A DNA stretch of 64,000 bases from Rhinopithecus roxellana (GCF_007565055.1 NC_044567.1:49624260-49688259), one strand, 5' to 3'; positions 9,901 through 21,740 are shown, counted from the first letter of the stretch. The notes: generated from the sequence alone by a model not told the origin. Numbers and translations are program-made.

Positions 9901-11571
9901 AAGTTTCTTATTGTTTTTGGAGACTTTTAATTGGGTCTTCTCTTACCTGCAACCCCAAATATCTTAACCGTATATGATTCCTACATTTTAAGACTGGTTA
10001 AGATACAGACAGTGCAATACTTAATAGTTATAAAAATTATTATATTAATTTATATTTGTTTGCATGGAAAGATTATAATAAAAACAGGTTTATTTAATCA
10101 GGATTTATTGTATGATTCCATTTATAAATATAGCCACAAGCCATTATCAATAATCACCTCTGTATGGTAAGATTTCGTGTATTTTTGTTTCCTTTTGGTT
10201 CATATTTTAGGTTTTGACTATGATCATTTATTACTTCTTTGTTTTTCTTAGGAAGCAAAAAAAAAAGATGGGGAAAGCAGACATGGAAATTTTTGATAAA
10301 AAGGGAATCTAAGCTAAATTTAATCTAGAAAAAAGGCTTAATATTTGCTTTCTGTGGGGACTCTACATGACTTGGTCAAAAGTAACTTAGTCAATAAGAC
10401 AATCTGATCGAAAACAAACATTCCCAGTCACTGGCTTTCCAGGAGTTGACTTTACAATTCTTTACACATCTTTAAGTGCCTCTGGCTAGTTCTCAGAGAG
10501 CTGGAGTGTTGCCCTCTACTGTTTTTTGTTTTTAATTCATTTTCAGCCAAACATGCCTGCTCTCAGATGACTGTAAAAGTAAAGTTGTTGTAACCTAAAT
10601 GTCAAATAATGGAAAATTAATTGCAGAAATCAAAATATCATTAATTTCTATGCACAGCAATGAAAATACAACTAAACCAATAATGCAGGTATAATTAGCT
10701 ATTTTAATAAAATTTTTAAAGAAATACCTCCCATGTCTTAGATCTTTTTCCTTTATAGTTTCTTTTATTTCTCCCCCAACTATGAAAGCAATAAATTTTT
10801 TAACATAGAATTTTTTTAAATAAGGAAAAACAGAACACAAACATCCAAAATCTCACCCATCCAGAATAAATAATACTGTGATCTATATCCTGCCATATCT
10901 TATTATATGCATTTATATACCTTCCCTCCTATGAAACAGGATAATAGTGTAACTATTATCAACAAACTATTATTAGAATTAGTTGTAAAATTACTAGCAG
11001 AAAATGAACTACAAATAAAAGAGCAAAAATATGCCTGCATATAAGTGTACGCAAGTGCTTGCATGCAAGAAAAGAGAAAAAATGGAAAAACTTGAAAGCT
11101 GAATAGAAATGCCTCAAAGGCCACAAAACTATTTCTAGGGTGCATCAAAATCAATATTCGAACAAACAGTGAATGGAGAATCAAAGTGCATTTTAATTTT
11201 GTCTTACTAACTTGCCTTTGGCCAAATCATATGGAATCTTCTTAGGAGGCAGGCTTCCTAGTCCTATCAATATTTTTATAGTGTCAAAATAAAAGGAATA
11301 GCGATAGGATTAGAAATTAAAATACAACATTGAACATAGGAAAAAACTTCTTTCCTGTCAGATGGTGATAAAATATCGCAATTGATTTTAAGTAAAGTTG
11401 TTGATTCAAAAATGTGCTGAATCTCTGTCCTTGAGAATTTAAAAAATAGAACAGAATAAAAGAGATGCTTATTGGCCTAAAGGCTGCAGGCTTGACCAGA
11501 TAATTATTGAATGTATCTTCCAATTCTTTGATTGATTTATATCTGAGCAATCTCAAAGAGGAAATTCTCAC

Positions 11572-11667
11572 CTTTAATTGAGCTCCTACATGAATATAGT
11601 TGTAGGATGAAAGGGATTTCTGGAGATGTAGAGAGCGCAGTATCTGCTCTGAACCTCCTTGGAGTAG
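11572..11667 (-). CDS. MYO1D: MYO1D motor-domain exon (residues ~207-238)
   Basis: Internal exon of 96 bp, 32 codons, phase 0. Acceptor ttttcag at 11668-11674, donor gtgagaatttcc from 11571. It encodes LLQGGSEQILRSLHLQKS and then LSSYNYIHVGAQLK, part of the upper 50-kDa subdomain after switch I. I recall human MYO1D having Met where this reads Ile in SEQILRS, a conservative difference. The donor and acceptor are both strong. Adjacent exons join in frame, giving HSFYQ-LLQGG upstream and AQLK-CSIND downstream. Confidence 0.95.
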
Positions 11668-13240
11668 CTGAAAAATATTTAGTTAGAAATAAATTGGCCA
11701 GACATACATTGAACCAAACGTGAACTTAGTGGTAATCTAGCTTTTATTCATTTTCTGGGATTAATTCACTTATGTCTTCCTTTTTCTAGCTTTGAAGAAG
11801 TTTTGTTTGTTGGTTTGTTTAGTTTTTTAAACCTTCAAGGTAAATGGGCTTCAATGTCATCAGTTACAGAGAATGTTATGCAGTCATAAAGAAAATTAAT
11901 CTGAAAATGTCTCATTTCATTTACAATATAACTGGCATCAAAGGTTCTTGCTTTGAATGCTGTCATTTGTAAAACAGGACGCTATGCTCTGTGGTGGTTG
12001 CTTGCTTAGCAGCCTCATTACAGACAGGATATAGTTCTGTCTCAGAATTTAGAGAAAGTCAATATTGCTACAGAAGTAAGAAGCATCAGCAGACAGTCAT
12101 ATGCTGAATCACACTGGAAACAAACAGCTTTTCCTCATCAATCAGTACCTCTCAGGAAAGAAGGGCAGCTGGGGAACCATGATCGTAGTGTTGGATAAAG
12201 ATAAATTTTAATACTTTCACCCAAGTGGGGAGAACACTGGGAAGAAGTTACAGGTTATTGAAATAAACAGAACTCTTTTAAATTTGGTAGAAAAATAGCT
12301 TATTTAAAACATGGCAAATTGCCAACAGAACCATAAACACAATATTGATAGTGCTTTTATACAGAGCATGTTTTTGGAAGGTATTATGTTTATATTCTCT
12401 AAATTAAACTGTATGCTTTCATTTACTTAAAAAGTCTAATTATCAGATTTTAAAAATTGATTTTTAAAATGAATATACCAGAACTTATATATACAAATGA
12501 GTAGTGTCCATCAAAGCAGTTACCTAGAAGAAACTGAACTCGACTGAATTGCATTCAATTGTGTTATCACCATTCAGTTACTTTCTGTTAGCCTTGATTT
12601 ATATTACTTTGGGCTTTAAAAATTACAATAATATATCATACTTGTTCTCTAAGTGTAAAGACTTGCCAACAGGAGGGCTATTTAAAAACTTCTGCTTTAG
12701 AATCTAAAGGCACTTTTGAAATACTCAAATTTTTTTCTAAACTTGATGGATTAAAAAGGCAATTCTCCCTAAAAGTTATAAATCTGGATTTTTTAAAAAA
12801 GTAATCATATTGCTTTTAGTCTGTATGAGTGAAACAAACTGAATTTGTATTCTGATCTCTGGAACTCCGAATTATGGAAACAACAGCTTCAATTCAAACT
12901 AAAACAAAAATTAATTTAACATTTAGAACCATTTCAAAAGCTTCCACAGTCATTAAAGTGTTATCTACAACTGCTAGAAAATATGGGGGATGCTCACCCA
13001 AGGCAGTCATCTGGTTGGCTAAGCTCCTGCCAGCTGGGTGAAACAGTCATGCTCATCCAAGCTCTTAAGCACATAGGGCAGGGTGTGTGGTGCATGCGTG
13101 TGTGCATGCGTGCATGCATGACATGTTGTGGGGCCAATGGAGATGAGGGATGCATAGGACAGGGGAAAGCCCAAGACACAAATACTCATTTCCTGCACAA
13201 CTGGGCAAATGATCAATTATCTGTATAACGGATTACTAAC
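11668..13240 (-). other. MYO1D: MYO1D intron, 1.6 kb
   Basis: AT-rich intron without a repeat that I can name. The only notable element is the alternating purine-pyrimidine tract at 13091-13120. Confidence 0.75.
13091..13120. repeat. Strictly alternating purine-pyrimidine tract (Z-DNA-prone)
   Basis: Thirty consecutive bases alternate pyrimidine and purine without exception, made of TG, CA and CG steps (tgcatgcgtgtgtgcatgcg and ten more). Such tracts can adopt Z-DNA under negative supercoiling. It sits about 120 bp downstream, in gene orientation, of the 54-bp exon. Function here is inference only. Confidence 0.85.
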
Positions 13241-13294
13241 CTGATAGAAAGAATGAAAGCTTCTTTCTCCTGGCTGTTGCACAATCACTCGAGA
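13241..13294 (-). CDS. MYO1D: MYO1D micro-exon of 18 codons (residues ~189-206)
   Basis: Shortest exon in the window, 54 bp and phase 0 at both ends. Acceptor tttttcttag at 13295-13304, donor gttagtaatc from 13240, weaker than the consensus gtragt. It encodes SRVIVQQPGERSFHSFYQ, the conserved myosin stretch after the switch I exon (LLEKSRVVxQxxxERNFHxFYQ in most classes). It is too short for an ORF search to find alone; it was found by joining the frame between the flanking exons. Because it is a multiple of three, skipping would keep the frame but remove a core part of the motor. Confidence 0.95.
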
Positions 13295-13371
13295 CTAAGA
13301 AAAAACAAATTAAAATGGTTAACCTGAAAATGTGCCCCTAAAATAAAACAGGAGCCACTTTCTTAGGGAAC

Positions 13372-14690
13372 TGTCAGGCTTCTGAGCTCAAGCCTACATG
13401 TATACATTCAGATGGCCTGAAGCAACTGAAGAATCACAAAAGAAGTAAAAATGGTCGTTTCCTGCCTTAATTGATGACATTTGGTGCCCTGACTCGGATC
13501 AGGGACCTCCGTTGGGAGATCAATCCCCTGTCCTCCTGCTCTTTGCTCCGTGAGAAAGATCCACCTACAACCTCGGGTCCTTAGACCAACCAGCCCAAGG
13601 AACATCTCACCAATTTTAAATCGGGTAAGCAGCCTCTTTTTACTCTCTTCTCCAACCTCTCTCACTATCCCTCAACCTCTTTCTCCTTTCAGTCTTGGCG
13701 CTATCCTTCAATCTCTCCCTTCCCTTAATTTCAGTTGCTTTCCTTTTCTGGTAGAGACAGAGGAGACACGTTTTATCCGTGAACCCAAAACTCCAGTGCC
13801 GGTCACGGACTCGGGAAGACAGTCTTCCCTTGGTGTTTAATCACCGTGGGGATGCCTCCCTGATTATTCACCCACACTCCATTGGTGTCTGATCACCACG
13901 GGGATGCCTGTCTTGATCCTTCACCTTGGTGGCAAGCTCCACCTCCCCTGGGTGTCAAGTGCCACCCCCGCCCCCGCCACTGCCCATGTCTCTACCCTCT
14001 TTGCTCTGGGTTTGCCTCCTTCACTATGGACAACCTTCCACACTCCATTCCTCCTTCTCCCTTAGCCTGTGTTCTCAAGAACTTAAAACCTCTTCAACTC
14101 ACACCTGACCTAAATCTAAATGCCTTATTTTCTTCTGCAACACCACTTGACCCCAATACAAACTCTACAGTGGTTCCAAATAGCCAGAAAATGGCACTTT
14201 CAATTTCTCCATCCTACAAGATCTAGATAATTCTTGTCATAAAATGGGCAAATAGTCTAAGATGTCTGACATCCAGGCATTCTTTTACACATCAGTCCCT
14301 CCCTAGTCTCTGCTCCCAATGCAACTCGTCCCAAATCTTTCTTCTTTCTCTCCTGTCTGTTCCTTCAGTCTCCACCCCAAGCTCTGAGTCCTTTGAATCC
14401 TTTTCTATGGACCCATATGACCTTTCCCGTCCTCCCCAGGCTGCTCCTCACCAGGCTGAGCCAGGTCCCAATTCTTCCTCAGCCTCTGTTCCGCTATCCT
14501 ATAATCCTTTTATCACCTCTCCCCTCCTCACACCCGGTCCAGCTTACAGTTTCGTTCCATGACTAGCCTTCCCACCTGCCCAACAATTTCCTCTTAAAGA
14601 GGTGGCTGGAGCTGAAGGCATAGTCAAGGTTAATGCTCCTTTTTCTTTATCCGTCCTCTCCCAAATCAGTTAAATATCCTAAAGACCCCA
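13372..14690 (+). mobile_element. Defective HERV-H-type endogenous retrovirus remnant (5' part)
   Basis: Begins tgtcaggcttctgagctcaa, the LTR7-like 5' end, followed by cagatggcctgaagcaactg and aatcacaaaagaagtaaaaa. Only about 105 bp of LTR remain before a primer-binding site for a His tRNA (13482-13499). The untranslated leader then follows (tcccctgtcctcctgctctt, cgttttatccgtgaacccaa), and decayed internal sequence continues to about 14690. Most of the LTR, including its usual promoter and poly(A) part, is missing. There is no intact gag frame, no pol or env, and no 3' LTR. Short open frames at 13550-13840 and 13882-14226 are chance openings in the leader. It is antisense to MYO1D. Confidence 0.88.
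13482..13499 (+). other. Retroviral primer-binding site (tRNA-His type)
   Basis: tggtgccctgactcggat matches the 3' end complement of tRNA-His with one difference (HERV-H elements typically read tggtgccgtgactcggat). It directly follows the shortened LTR, with the usual short spacer. Confidence 0.8.
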
Positions 14691-15424
14691 TGGATCATAT
14701 ACTCATCTAAGAATGAGTCTTCTCTATGGGGTTTCCCCTGCAATTCTTTGATAATTCTTTTTATTGCTTAAAACAGAGGTCCCTAAAACTTACTGAAGAA
14801 TGAAACTATTTTGATTTTTTTAACCTGGAGCCTAAAGATGGAATTTGGTGGTTGGGGGTGGGGTAAGGATTAGAAGTGGGGAGAATAGGAAGGAATGCTT
14901 AGGGAGGAATATTCTCAACATTCCTTTCCCCAGGGTCTGCTGGCATTTCAAAAAGCAATGCCTTATATCCTGTAATAAAAGTCAGTTGAGCAAGATCAAT
15001 CCATAGGGACCTCTGCCTTAGATGGTTCCAAAAATAGCGCTGTTAGGAGAGGGTTCAAAATATGAGTTCATTCAAACGGACCCTTTTGATTGAATACGTA
15101 TTATACATAAAGTGAATCCATGAAACATTTTGGAAAAAAGACTGATAATAATGCCTGGCATTTCCTGTCCTTTTTCAACTGATTCTGATAATGCATTTAC
15201 TTCCTTAACAGTCCGACTTCACTATAACAAACAAAAATAAAGATTATACTGCATCATATGGTCATAAAGGATGCTATGGCCTAATTGGGATAGTCAGCTT
15301 AGATCTGTGTAAATTCAAGGTGGAGACTTAATTTCATAAAGCACAAGCTTAACTGTAAAAATGAACTCTATGTATTCTCTTGCAGTCATGTCCACTGATA
15401 ATCAAGATTAGTTAAGACACAACC

Positions 15425-15727
15425 AGCTGGGTGCAGCAGCTCATGCCTGTAATCCCAGCACTTTGGGGGACTGAGGCAGGAGAGCTGCTTGAGCCTAAGA
15501 GTTTGAGACCAGCCTGGGCAACACAGGGAGACCCCATCTCTACAAAATAAAAAAAAAATTAGCTGGGTATGCTAGCCCTTGCCTGCGGTCCCAGCTACTC
15601 AGGAGGCTGAGGTAGGAGGAACGTTTGAGCCCGGGAGGTTGAGGCTGCAGTGAGCCATGTTCACACTAGTGCACTCCAGCCTGGATGACAGAGTGAGACC
15701 CTGTCTCAAAAAACACAAAACAAAACC
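15425..15727 (+). mobile_element. AluJ-type SINE with 10-bp target duplication
   Basis: Diverged Alu (agctgggtgcagcagctcat, gagtttgagaccagcctggg). Flanked by agacacaacc at 15415-15424 and 15728-15737. Confidence 0.92.
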
Positions 15728-16265
15728 AGACACAACCTCTCTGGTGGTCCCAAGAAGAGAATTCTAATTGGAATCCTCTAGAAATTGGGCCTATTTTAAG
15801 TTTTTACTGACCAAATACAGTTTGCTTCATAATTAGGATGTAAGACCACAAATTACATATATGTTACTATAAAGCAATGAACAAATAGAAACTAGAAGAA
15901 AATGAAATAGCAAATTAATTAAAATTAAAATGTATAGAAGATGGTGATGTACAAAAAGACTAGAACTGATTAGTCTTAAGATAGATTTTTGGCTAAACCT
16001 TACCCAGAAGTTGGCACACACTCACACCTGTGCCCCGACCCATTCACACGCATAGCTAAATCTATCTACAAAGTCCACAACTTTTTCTAACTTGACATTG
16101 TAAGTGCTAAGAAGAGAAGACAAAAGAAGAATATCTTATCATAAAAAGCTAATCCAGAAGGGAGAACAGGATTTAAAGCTATTTTGAGTCAATAAAAGAA
16201 ATTCTATAATTTGTTTAAACATTCAGCACTTAAAACATTACCCTCAGAAATTAAGCACATTTTAC

Positions 16266-16431
16266 CTTTTCCAGTAAGTAGTTATTGATATGCCCACCAA
16301 TAGGGTCACCCTTGAAGTCAAAGTTGATATCCATGTATTTTCCAAACCTGCTGGAGTTGTCATTACGGTTGGTTTTGGCATTTCCAAAAGCTTCCAAAAC
16401 ACAGTTGGACTTAAGCAACATATTCTTCACT
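16266..16431 (-). CDS. MYO1D: MYO1D motor-domain exon with switch I (residues ~133-188)
   Basis: Internal exon of 166 bp. The first base completes an Arg codon and the exon then encodes VKNMLLKSNCVLEAFGNAKT, followed by NRNDNSSRFGKYMDINFDF and GHINNYLLEK. It carries the purine-binding loop side (NAKT) and switch I (NDNSSRFGK), which contact the ATP phosphates and magnesium; the two Ser of SSRFG are the conserved catalytic-site residues. The donor gtaaaatgtg starts at 16265. The acceptor ends gtgttaaag and has a poor pyrimidine tract, yet the position is fixed by the frame on both sides and by the myosin family alignment. All residues match human MYO1D as I remember it. Confidence 0.96.
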
Positions 16432-16499
16432 CTTTAACACAGATACATGAAAGTCATTATAAAAACTTATAGAGACTAGAATTTTTTAAAAACTGGATT

Positions 16500-16990
16500 T
16501 TGCTGAAACACATACAAATATTTATACAAAGATGCTGACTCCAGCATTGTTTGCAATATCAAAAAAACCCAAACAACTTAAATGTCCACCAATAGGGATA
16601 AAAATAAATTTTTGTTTCCCAATATAATGAAATACTACACAGGTGCTAAAAAGAATGAGGTACATCAATATGTACTCACATGGAAATGTCCAGCATATAT
16701 TAATGAATATAAAATCAAGTTGTCAAACAACATGCATTGCAGGATCCTTGTGTGTCTATGTGTGTGTACACATGTATATGTGTATGTGTGTGTGTGCGTG
16801 TGCACACATGCACATGTGTCAGCAAATGCTTAAAAATTGGAGGGATTGGCACACCTTACTATGGTTATCTGGACAGGAGACTGATGGAGTGGGCAAGGTA
16901 GGATTTCAGGGAACTTTTACACCTTCGACTTAATTCTACAATTTTTGTTTTTCCTTTTATAAATGTACATATTTTATCTACAGAAAGAAA
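16500..16990 (+). mobile_element. Old L1 3' fragment
   Basis: Contains ccagcattgtttgcaatatc and acttaaatgtccaccaatag, typical of the L1 3' end, and an expanded TG block at about 16746-16822. No coding frame. Confidence 0.65.
16746..16822 (+). repeat. Imperfect TG/CA microsatellite
   Basis: Mixed tgtgtg, tatatg and cacatg units (ccttgtgtgtctatgtgtgt onward), inside the L1 fragment. Likely length-variable. Confidence 0.85.
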
Positions 16991-18473
16991 AAATTTTAAA
17001 AGACGTGTTCTGAAAAGGGAAAGAATAGGTGATACAGAAAATGATACAATTTTTAAGGCACTTGCTTATAAAACCTGGAATTGTGATATTTTATTGTACT
17101 TAGTTATACATCACAAATTTAATCTTCACTAGTTCAGAAATTGCTCATTATTTTGTTTGAAGCTGTATGGTACTTCTCCTTTGTACCAGTCATTTAATGT
17201 ATTCTTTATTCGACGAATGCTAACTTTCTATACAGCAGCCCCTCCCAATGGATACATTTTAAACTTCATGCTATATCCTTGTTTTCATTCCACTGATAAA
17301 ATTCCTCTTACACAGGCATACCTGCAGAAATAACTTTGGCCTCTGAAATAACTTGATGTGGCAGATCTACTGTTACTCCCACTAATACTGGAGAGTTCAA
17401 CCTTATTGCCTCATAAACGAAAGCATATTTTAAAAACATGTGTGCATAGGGAAACTACTTGTGATAAGATATGTTTGTGAAAGACTAGTAAGTTTATATA
17501 TGCCTTACTCTACTATAGTAGGTGTAAAATTAATTGATTTCTCATCTAGTTGCTCTCCTGAGCTCCTAAGGAAATTAAGAAAACTTACACATATCCCTGT
17601 CCTTGTCAAACTAGATTGCAAAGTCAGAGTAACAAGCAGGGATGTGTTACAATTAAGAAAAATGCCTCTCCTGACCCAGCAATGCAGCCCAACATGATGA
17701 AAAGAAGAAAGGGCACGCGGGGTAGTGTAAGTGCTCTTCTTTTACGCCAGCCCAGTATCCTTTCTTCCTATTCATAAAACTGAAGATTGTGACGTGTAGA
17801 TGAGGTGGGACTCTTTACTAAATTAGTACTGAGCTTTGAAGTAACCAATTAGGAAAACAGTTTCTCTCCTCAAAAAGGCTGTGCCACATGAGAAAGTTGA
17901 GTCTTGTTGCTCTATAGCTATCATCCATTCATCCCTTATGTATTTGTTAAGCAAATACTATGTGCCAGCTGCTCCCCTAAATGCTGGGCCCCAGACAGTA
18001 GAGACCAGCTTTATGACTCATCTTCCCGTGAACAACAGCACAGTACGGCATGAAATCCTTTTAGAAAATGAATCTTGTTCAGAAATTCCACTGTCAGTGG
18101 GTTCTGAATGTTGTAATGATGATGATGGAAAGGCATGGGTCTGACTTCCAGAGTCTCACTTCTCTCAGAACACAGTTTTTTAAAAACCCTGGTATGGTGA
18201 AAAGAGCAAGGAACCTGTGAGAGCTTGAACAATAGAACCTACCAGTGTAAATTATAACAGCTCTGCTGACCACATTTAAGTCAACAGTAACAAACCAGGA
18301 TGGGAACACTTTCAACTGCTTCAGAGTAATGATTCTTTTGGTCTCATAATTAGGTAAAGCTTACCATAGTAGTATTTTTCTATTAAAAACAAATCTAGAA
18401 ATAGATACAGTGAAATAAATAAAAGTACAGAGACAATATGCACTTAAGAGAATCAAAGTAGCTTAATCATCAA

Positions 18474-18531
18474 CAAATGCTCAACCCATAGGTTTAGACC
18501 CCAAAAATGCTCAACCCGTAGAGTTTAGGCC
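18474..18531 (+). repeat. Two-copy tandem repeat
   Basis: aaatgctcaaccc(a/g)tag followed by gtttag occurs twice, starting near 18475 and 18506. The copies differ at a few bases. Confidence 0.75.
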
Positions 18532-18597
18532 TAGCCAAGTCTATAGAGAAAACGGAGTGCTACGAAGAATTCCTCCCCATTATTAGAGTGCCCTTAC

Positions 18598-18691
18598 CTT
18601 TCAACCTCTGCTCTCTGACTGGGGTTGGTGATGGCCGCAATATACTGCATAATGTACTTACTGGCTTCTGTTTTACCAGCTCCACTTTCCC
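18598..18691 (-). CDS. MYO1D: MYO1D motor-domain exon with P-loop (residues ~102-133)
   Basis: Internal exon of 94 bp. The acceptor is a run of C ending ccccccag at 18692-18699 and the donor is gtaagggc from 18597. It completes a split Gly codon to give [19 protein letters not shown], then [12 protein letters not shown], and ends in the first two bases of an Arg codon. GESGAGKT is the myosin P-loop (Walker A) that binds the ATP phosphates; Lys and Thr are present and unchanged. All residues match human MYO1D as I remember it. With the next two exons in gene order this supplies the nucleotide-binding core. Confidence 0.97.
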
Positions 18692-20671
18692 CTGGGGGGA
18701 AAAATTGTTCAGGGCTTAACATAATAATTTAAACCAAGAGTAAGCTAATTTTTAATAGACTAATTTAAAAATCTGATACTGGTGATGCATTTAAAATCCC
18801 TCATATTGCACTGTTTCATTTTTTTTGCTTTTTTGAGTTATTTCATCCTGCCTTGACATGGTTAGTGGTTCTAACAGATGTGAATATGAGGAAGAAAATA
18901 AAACTATTATAAAACTAAAATAATGAGTAGACTACAAACAAAAATTTACTTAGGAAAACAGTACCAATGTGGTAAACTAAGACTAAAGTTTTAGTACTTG
19001 GCAGGGACTCATAGTCTAGCAGAAAAGAAATAAGGTAGTGAGTCAAACAGTGGTTACAACTAAATTCACATAACCTTATTTTCTGCAAGAGAATTTCTTT
19101 TAATCTTAAAGGGGACAAAATAATTCATTTAAAAAATTAGAGTAATTTTAGTGAAAAAACAAAACAGCAAGCTCCAGACACAAGGTATCATAGAAAAAGC
19201 ATGACAATTGGGATAATGGCTGGGGGATGGGGAAAAAGGAACCAGTTTCAAAGTATCTATCAAAAATGTTAAATGCTTATGCCTTCTGACTCAAAAATTC
19301 CACTGGTAGAAATTTCTCCTAAGGAAATACTAAAAAATACTAACATAACCAAATAATAATGTTCAAAGGTTTTAAAATATTTCTATAGACTATACTGTAA
19401 GTCATGGTTAAAATCTGGAAATTATATATCCATCAGTAGGTAACTGGATAAATTGTGATTCAATTATTTAAATGGGAACACTACACAATTATTAAAAAGA
19501 ATGCACTAGCTCTATAGAAAACACCAATGAAAAGATATTTACTATATATTATTAAATGGAAAAATGAGTTATATAACAGATATAATTCTCTATATACAAT
19601 TATACATTTGTAATATAATAACATATGCAATTATGACTATATGTGTTTGCACATACAGAGAAAATGTATAAAAGGATAAACACTAAACTGTTAACAGCTG
19701 TTACTGCTGGAATTTTGGGAAGAATAAGGCACTCAAGGTGAAGAAATGTTTTGCTTTTACTCCACACACTCATATAACTGTTTTTATTCTCCCCTTTAAA
19801 ACCCAGCAATATTGTTTTCGTGATGTGTTTTAAACAAAACATAGTCCTAGGATATAATTTTCTAACTCCAATACTAAGTTACTTAACTCCTCTGACCTTT
19901 AATATTCTTGTCTATCAAGTAGAAGAGTAAGTGTTCTACATATCAGGGAGTTGGAATAATGATTATAAAAGTGTTTCTAAAAGCATAAAACCACCAGTGC
20001 AAATGTGAGGTATTATTAGCGCCTGAGAAATTTCCACAATTTGGGAGAGGCCATCCTGGGTCAGTGGACAGATATTTTTCTTGTCCCCATTTCACTACAC
20101 GAGGGTCCTTGAAGGGCTCTCCTTAACGTAGGTAGTTTGGCTCCAGTTCGTAAACATGTGAGGTCTGCAGCCTATCTCGCGCCTATCTCCCTCCTCTCTG
20201 GGCTTCAACGCTCAGCCCCTTAGCTCTGAAAGCTTATTTCTGGCCCACATGCCTCTGTAGGTCCCTCAACACTAGCTCCCAAGCACCAGTCTGATTTTGA
20301 GTTCATTCTTCCTTTTCGTACCTCAATATTTCATTTTCTTGGTTTCATTTTGTTATTTAAAATAATTTTGTTACATTTTATCCAGTACTTTTATGTGTGT
20401 GAAACGGAAACATTTTCCAAGTCAGCTCAATCTAACAAATTGGCCAGAAGCCATCCAAGTGTAGTATGTATTCATAAATGAACCAAGATTAGAGGATTAT
20501 CAGAAATGATATAAATAATTCGGTATTTAATGTCCATCACTTTCTCTCTCCTATAGAATTGCTCAGGCTTCTACCTTTAAAAAAAGATTTAATCAATTGT
20601 TTGGATTCTTGAGTATCAGATAAATGAAACACATTTTGACTTTGGAAATACAGGGGACCCCCTCCAATTAC
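18692..20671 (-). other. MYO1D: MYO1D intron, 2.0 kb
   Basis: Holds an old L1 3' piece (19240-19850). The stretch 19980-20330 is less AT-rich than its surroundings and has several CpGs; I recognise no repeat or gene in it. 18700-19200 is plain AT-rich intron. Confidence 0.75.
19240..19850 (+). mobile_element. Old L1 3' fragment
   Basis: Phrases such as actcaaaaattccactggtag, ggtaactggataaattgtga and cacaattattaaaaagaatg follow the L1 3' consensus order in plus orientation. Strongly diverged; no frame. Confidence 0.65.
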
Positions 20672-20880
20672 CTGATATCACAATACAAGTGTCTTTTGAT
20701 CGCCTCTTCATAGCCTTGTAAGCAGCATCTGCAATAGCAAAAAGGTGAGGCGGTCTCTCATACAGCTCACGGCCTTTATACTGCTCAATTGTGTCTCTTC
20801 CATAGATGTTCAACAACTTGTAAGGGTTCACAGAAACGACGACTTCTCCAATGAACGTATAGATGCGCCCTTTTTCAAAT
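20672..20880 (-). CDS. MYO1D: MYO1D motor-domain exon, N-terminal part (residues ~32-102)
   Basis: Internal exon of 209 bp, the most 5' MYO1D exon in the window. Acceptor ttgcttctgtacag at 20881-20894, donor gtaattggagg from 20671. The first base completes an Arg codon. The exon then encodes FEKGRIYTFIGEVVVSVNPY, KLLNIYGRDTIEQYKGRELY, ERPPHLFAIADAAYKAM and KRRSKDTCIVIS, and ends in the first base of the P-loop Gly. IYTFIGEVVVSVNPYK and PPHLFAIAD are class I myosin signatures, and the full stretch matches myosin-Id rather than paralogues such as MYO1G. The open frame runs on at both sides, but those residues are intronic. Confidence 0.97.
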
Positions 20881-21379
20881 CTGTACAGAAGCAAAAGAAA
20901 AGGAAGATGTAGCTGTGGTTACAGAGAAATGCTGTATCTGTCCTATGAGTCTCTTATTTCCAAGCAAGTTCAAATAACCTAGGAATAATTTCTGAGCTGA
21001 CATTTCATTGGCTCTGAGTTAACTTGTAGAGAGAACATTTGAGGCTGTGTCCCTTCAGATGCCATTGGTAGAAAAGACCAGTAGGGGTTAAAAGCCAGGC
21101 AAGAAGGAAGAATTTAACTTGTTGGAGGCTGGGGATTTCCTGTTTCCAAAATACAAAAGCGTAAGAAGATGAAAGAGCTAAAAAGAGTTGGAGACAATCT
21201 CAGAGCTCTAGGAGGAAAAGAAATAGAAGTTAAAGCAGATCCTGAAATCCACTTAGTCAGATTTTCAATTATAAAGAGGACTGTCATATACATTTATTTT
21301 TTTTCCTCCCTCTTGAACCTCACTAAAATGTTAGTAAATGAATATAAACAGTAAAATCCATAACAGAGAGAATGGCGGA

Positions 21380-21740
21380 GGAGATACTTCTGCTATAAAT
21401 CAAATTTGTTTTTTTATGACTGCCTAAAGTTCCATGGTGTAGATATATCATTACATATTCAATAATTCCTGTTCCTTTCTACTTCTATGAACAATACTGC
21501 AGAAAACACTCTTGATACATAATCTTACAGATTGGTGCTTTTACTTCTGTGGTATAGATTCTCAGGAATGGAACAGCTGGTTGAAAGGCATATGTATTTG
21601 TAAAGTATACATAATACGATTCTACCTTTCCCCCATAAAATAGGGTTAAAAATCTAATCACATATGTATTTGTATCTGTACATAGATATATTTTATAAAT
21701 GAGTACATAAGCATGAAAAAATATGGAAGAATACATGTTA
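21380..21740 (-). mobile_element. Old L1 3' fragment, antisense
   Basis: Plus-strand phrases ttccatggtgtagatatatc, tctcaggaatggaacagctg and gttgaaaggcatatgtattt are the reverse of the L1 3' end, a pattern common to old L1s. Diverged, non-coding. Confidence 0.6.

Larger units (their letters stand above)
8150..11571 (-). other. MYO1D: MYO1D intron, 3.4 kb
   Basis: Holds a small tandem duplication (8378-8462), a MIR copy with a 26-base A-run (9105-9281) and an old MER-type repeat (about 9540-9900). The stretches 8470-9100 and 9900-11571 are AT-rich. They may contain decayed L1 sequence, but nothing I can name with confidence. Confidence 0.8.
13295..16265 (-). other. MYO1D: MYO1D intron, 3.0 kb
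   Basis: Contains a HERV-H-type remnant (13372-14690) in the orientation opposite to the gene and an AluJ (15425-15727). The stretches 14700-15420 and 15740-16265 hold nothing that I recognise. Confidence 0.85.
16432..18597 (-). other. MYO1D: MYO1D intron, 2.2 kb
   Basis: Contains an L1 3' fragment with an internal TG-rich microsatellite (16500-16990), a MIR-like phrase around 17918-18010 (tgttaagcaaatactatgtg), and a small tandem duplication (18474-18531). I recognise nothing in 17000-17900. Confidence 0.8.

Noticed and set aside
13550..14226. Open frames of 96 and 114 residues as possible retroviral gag
   Set aside because: They lie in the HERV-H leader and decayed internal region, overlap in different frames and contain no capsid or zinc-knuckle motif. 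Annotated only as part of the provirus remnant.
20616..20671. Extension of the N-terminal MYO1D exon frame past the donor
   Set aside because: The extra residues after CIVISG are intronic. The donor at 20671 and the split Gly codon join exactly to the P-loop exon.
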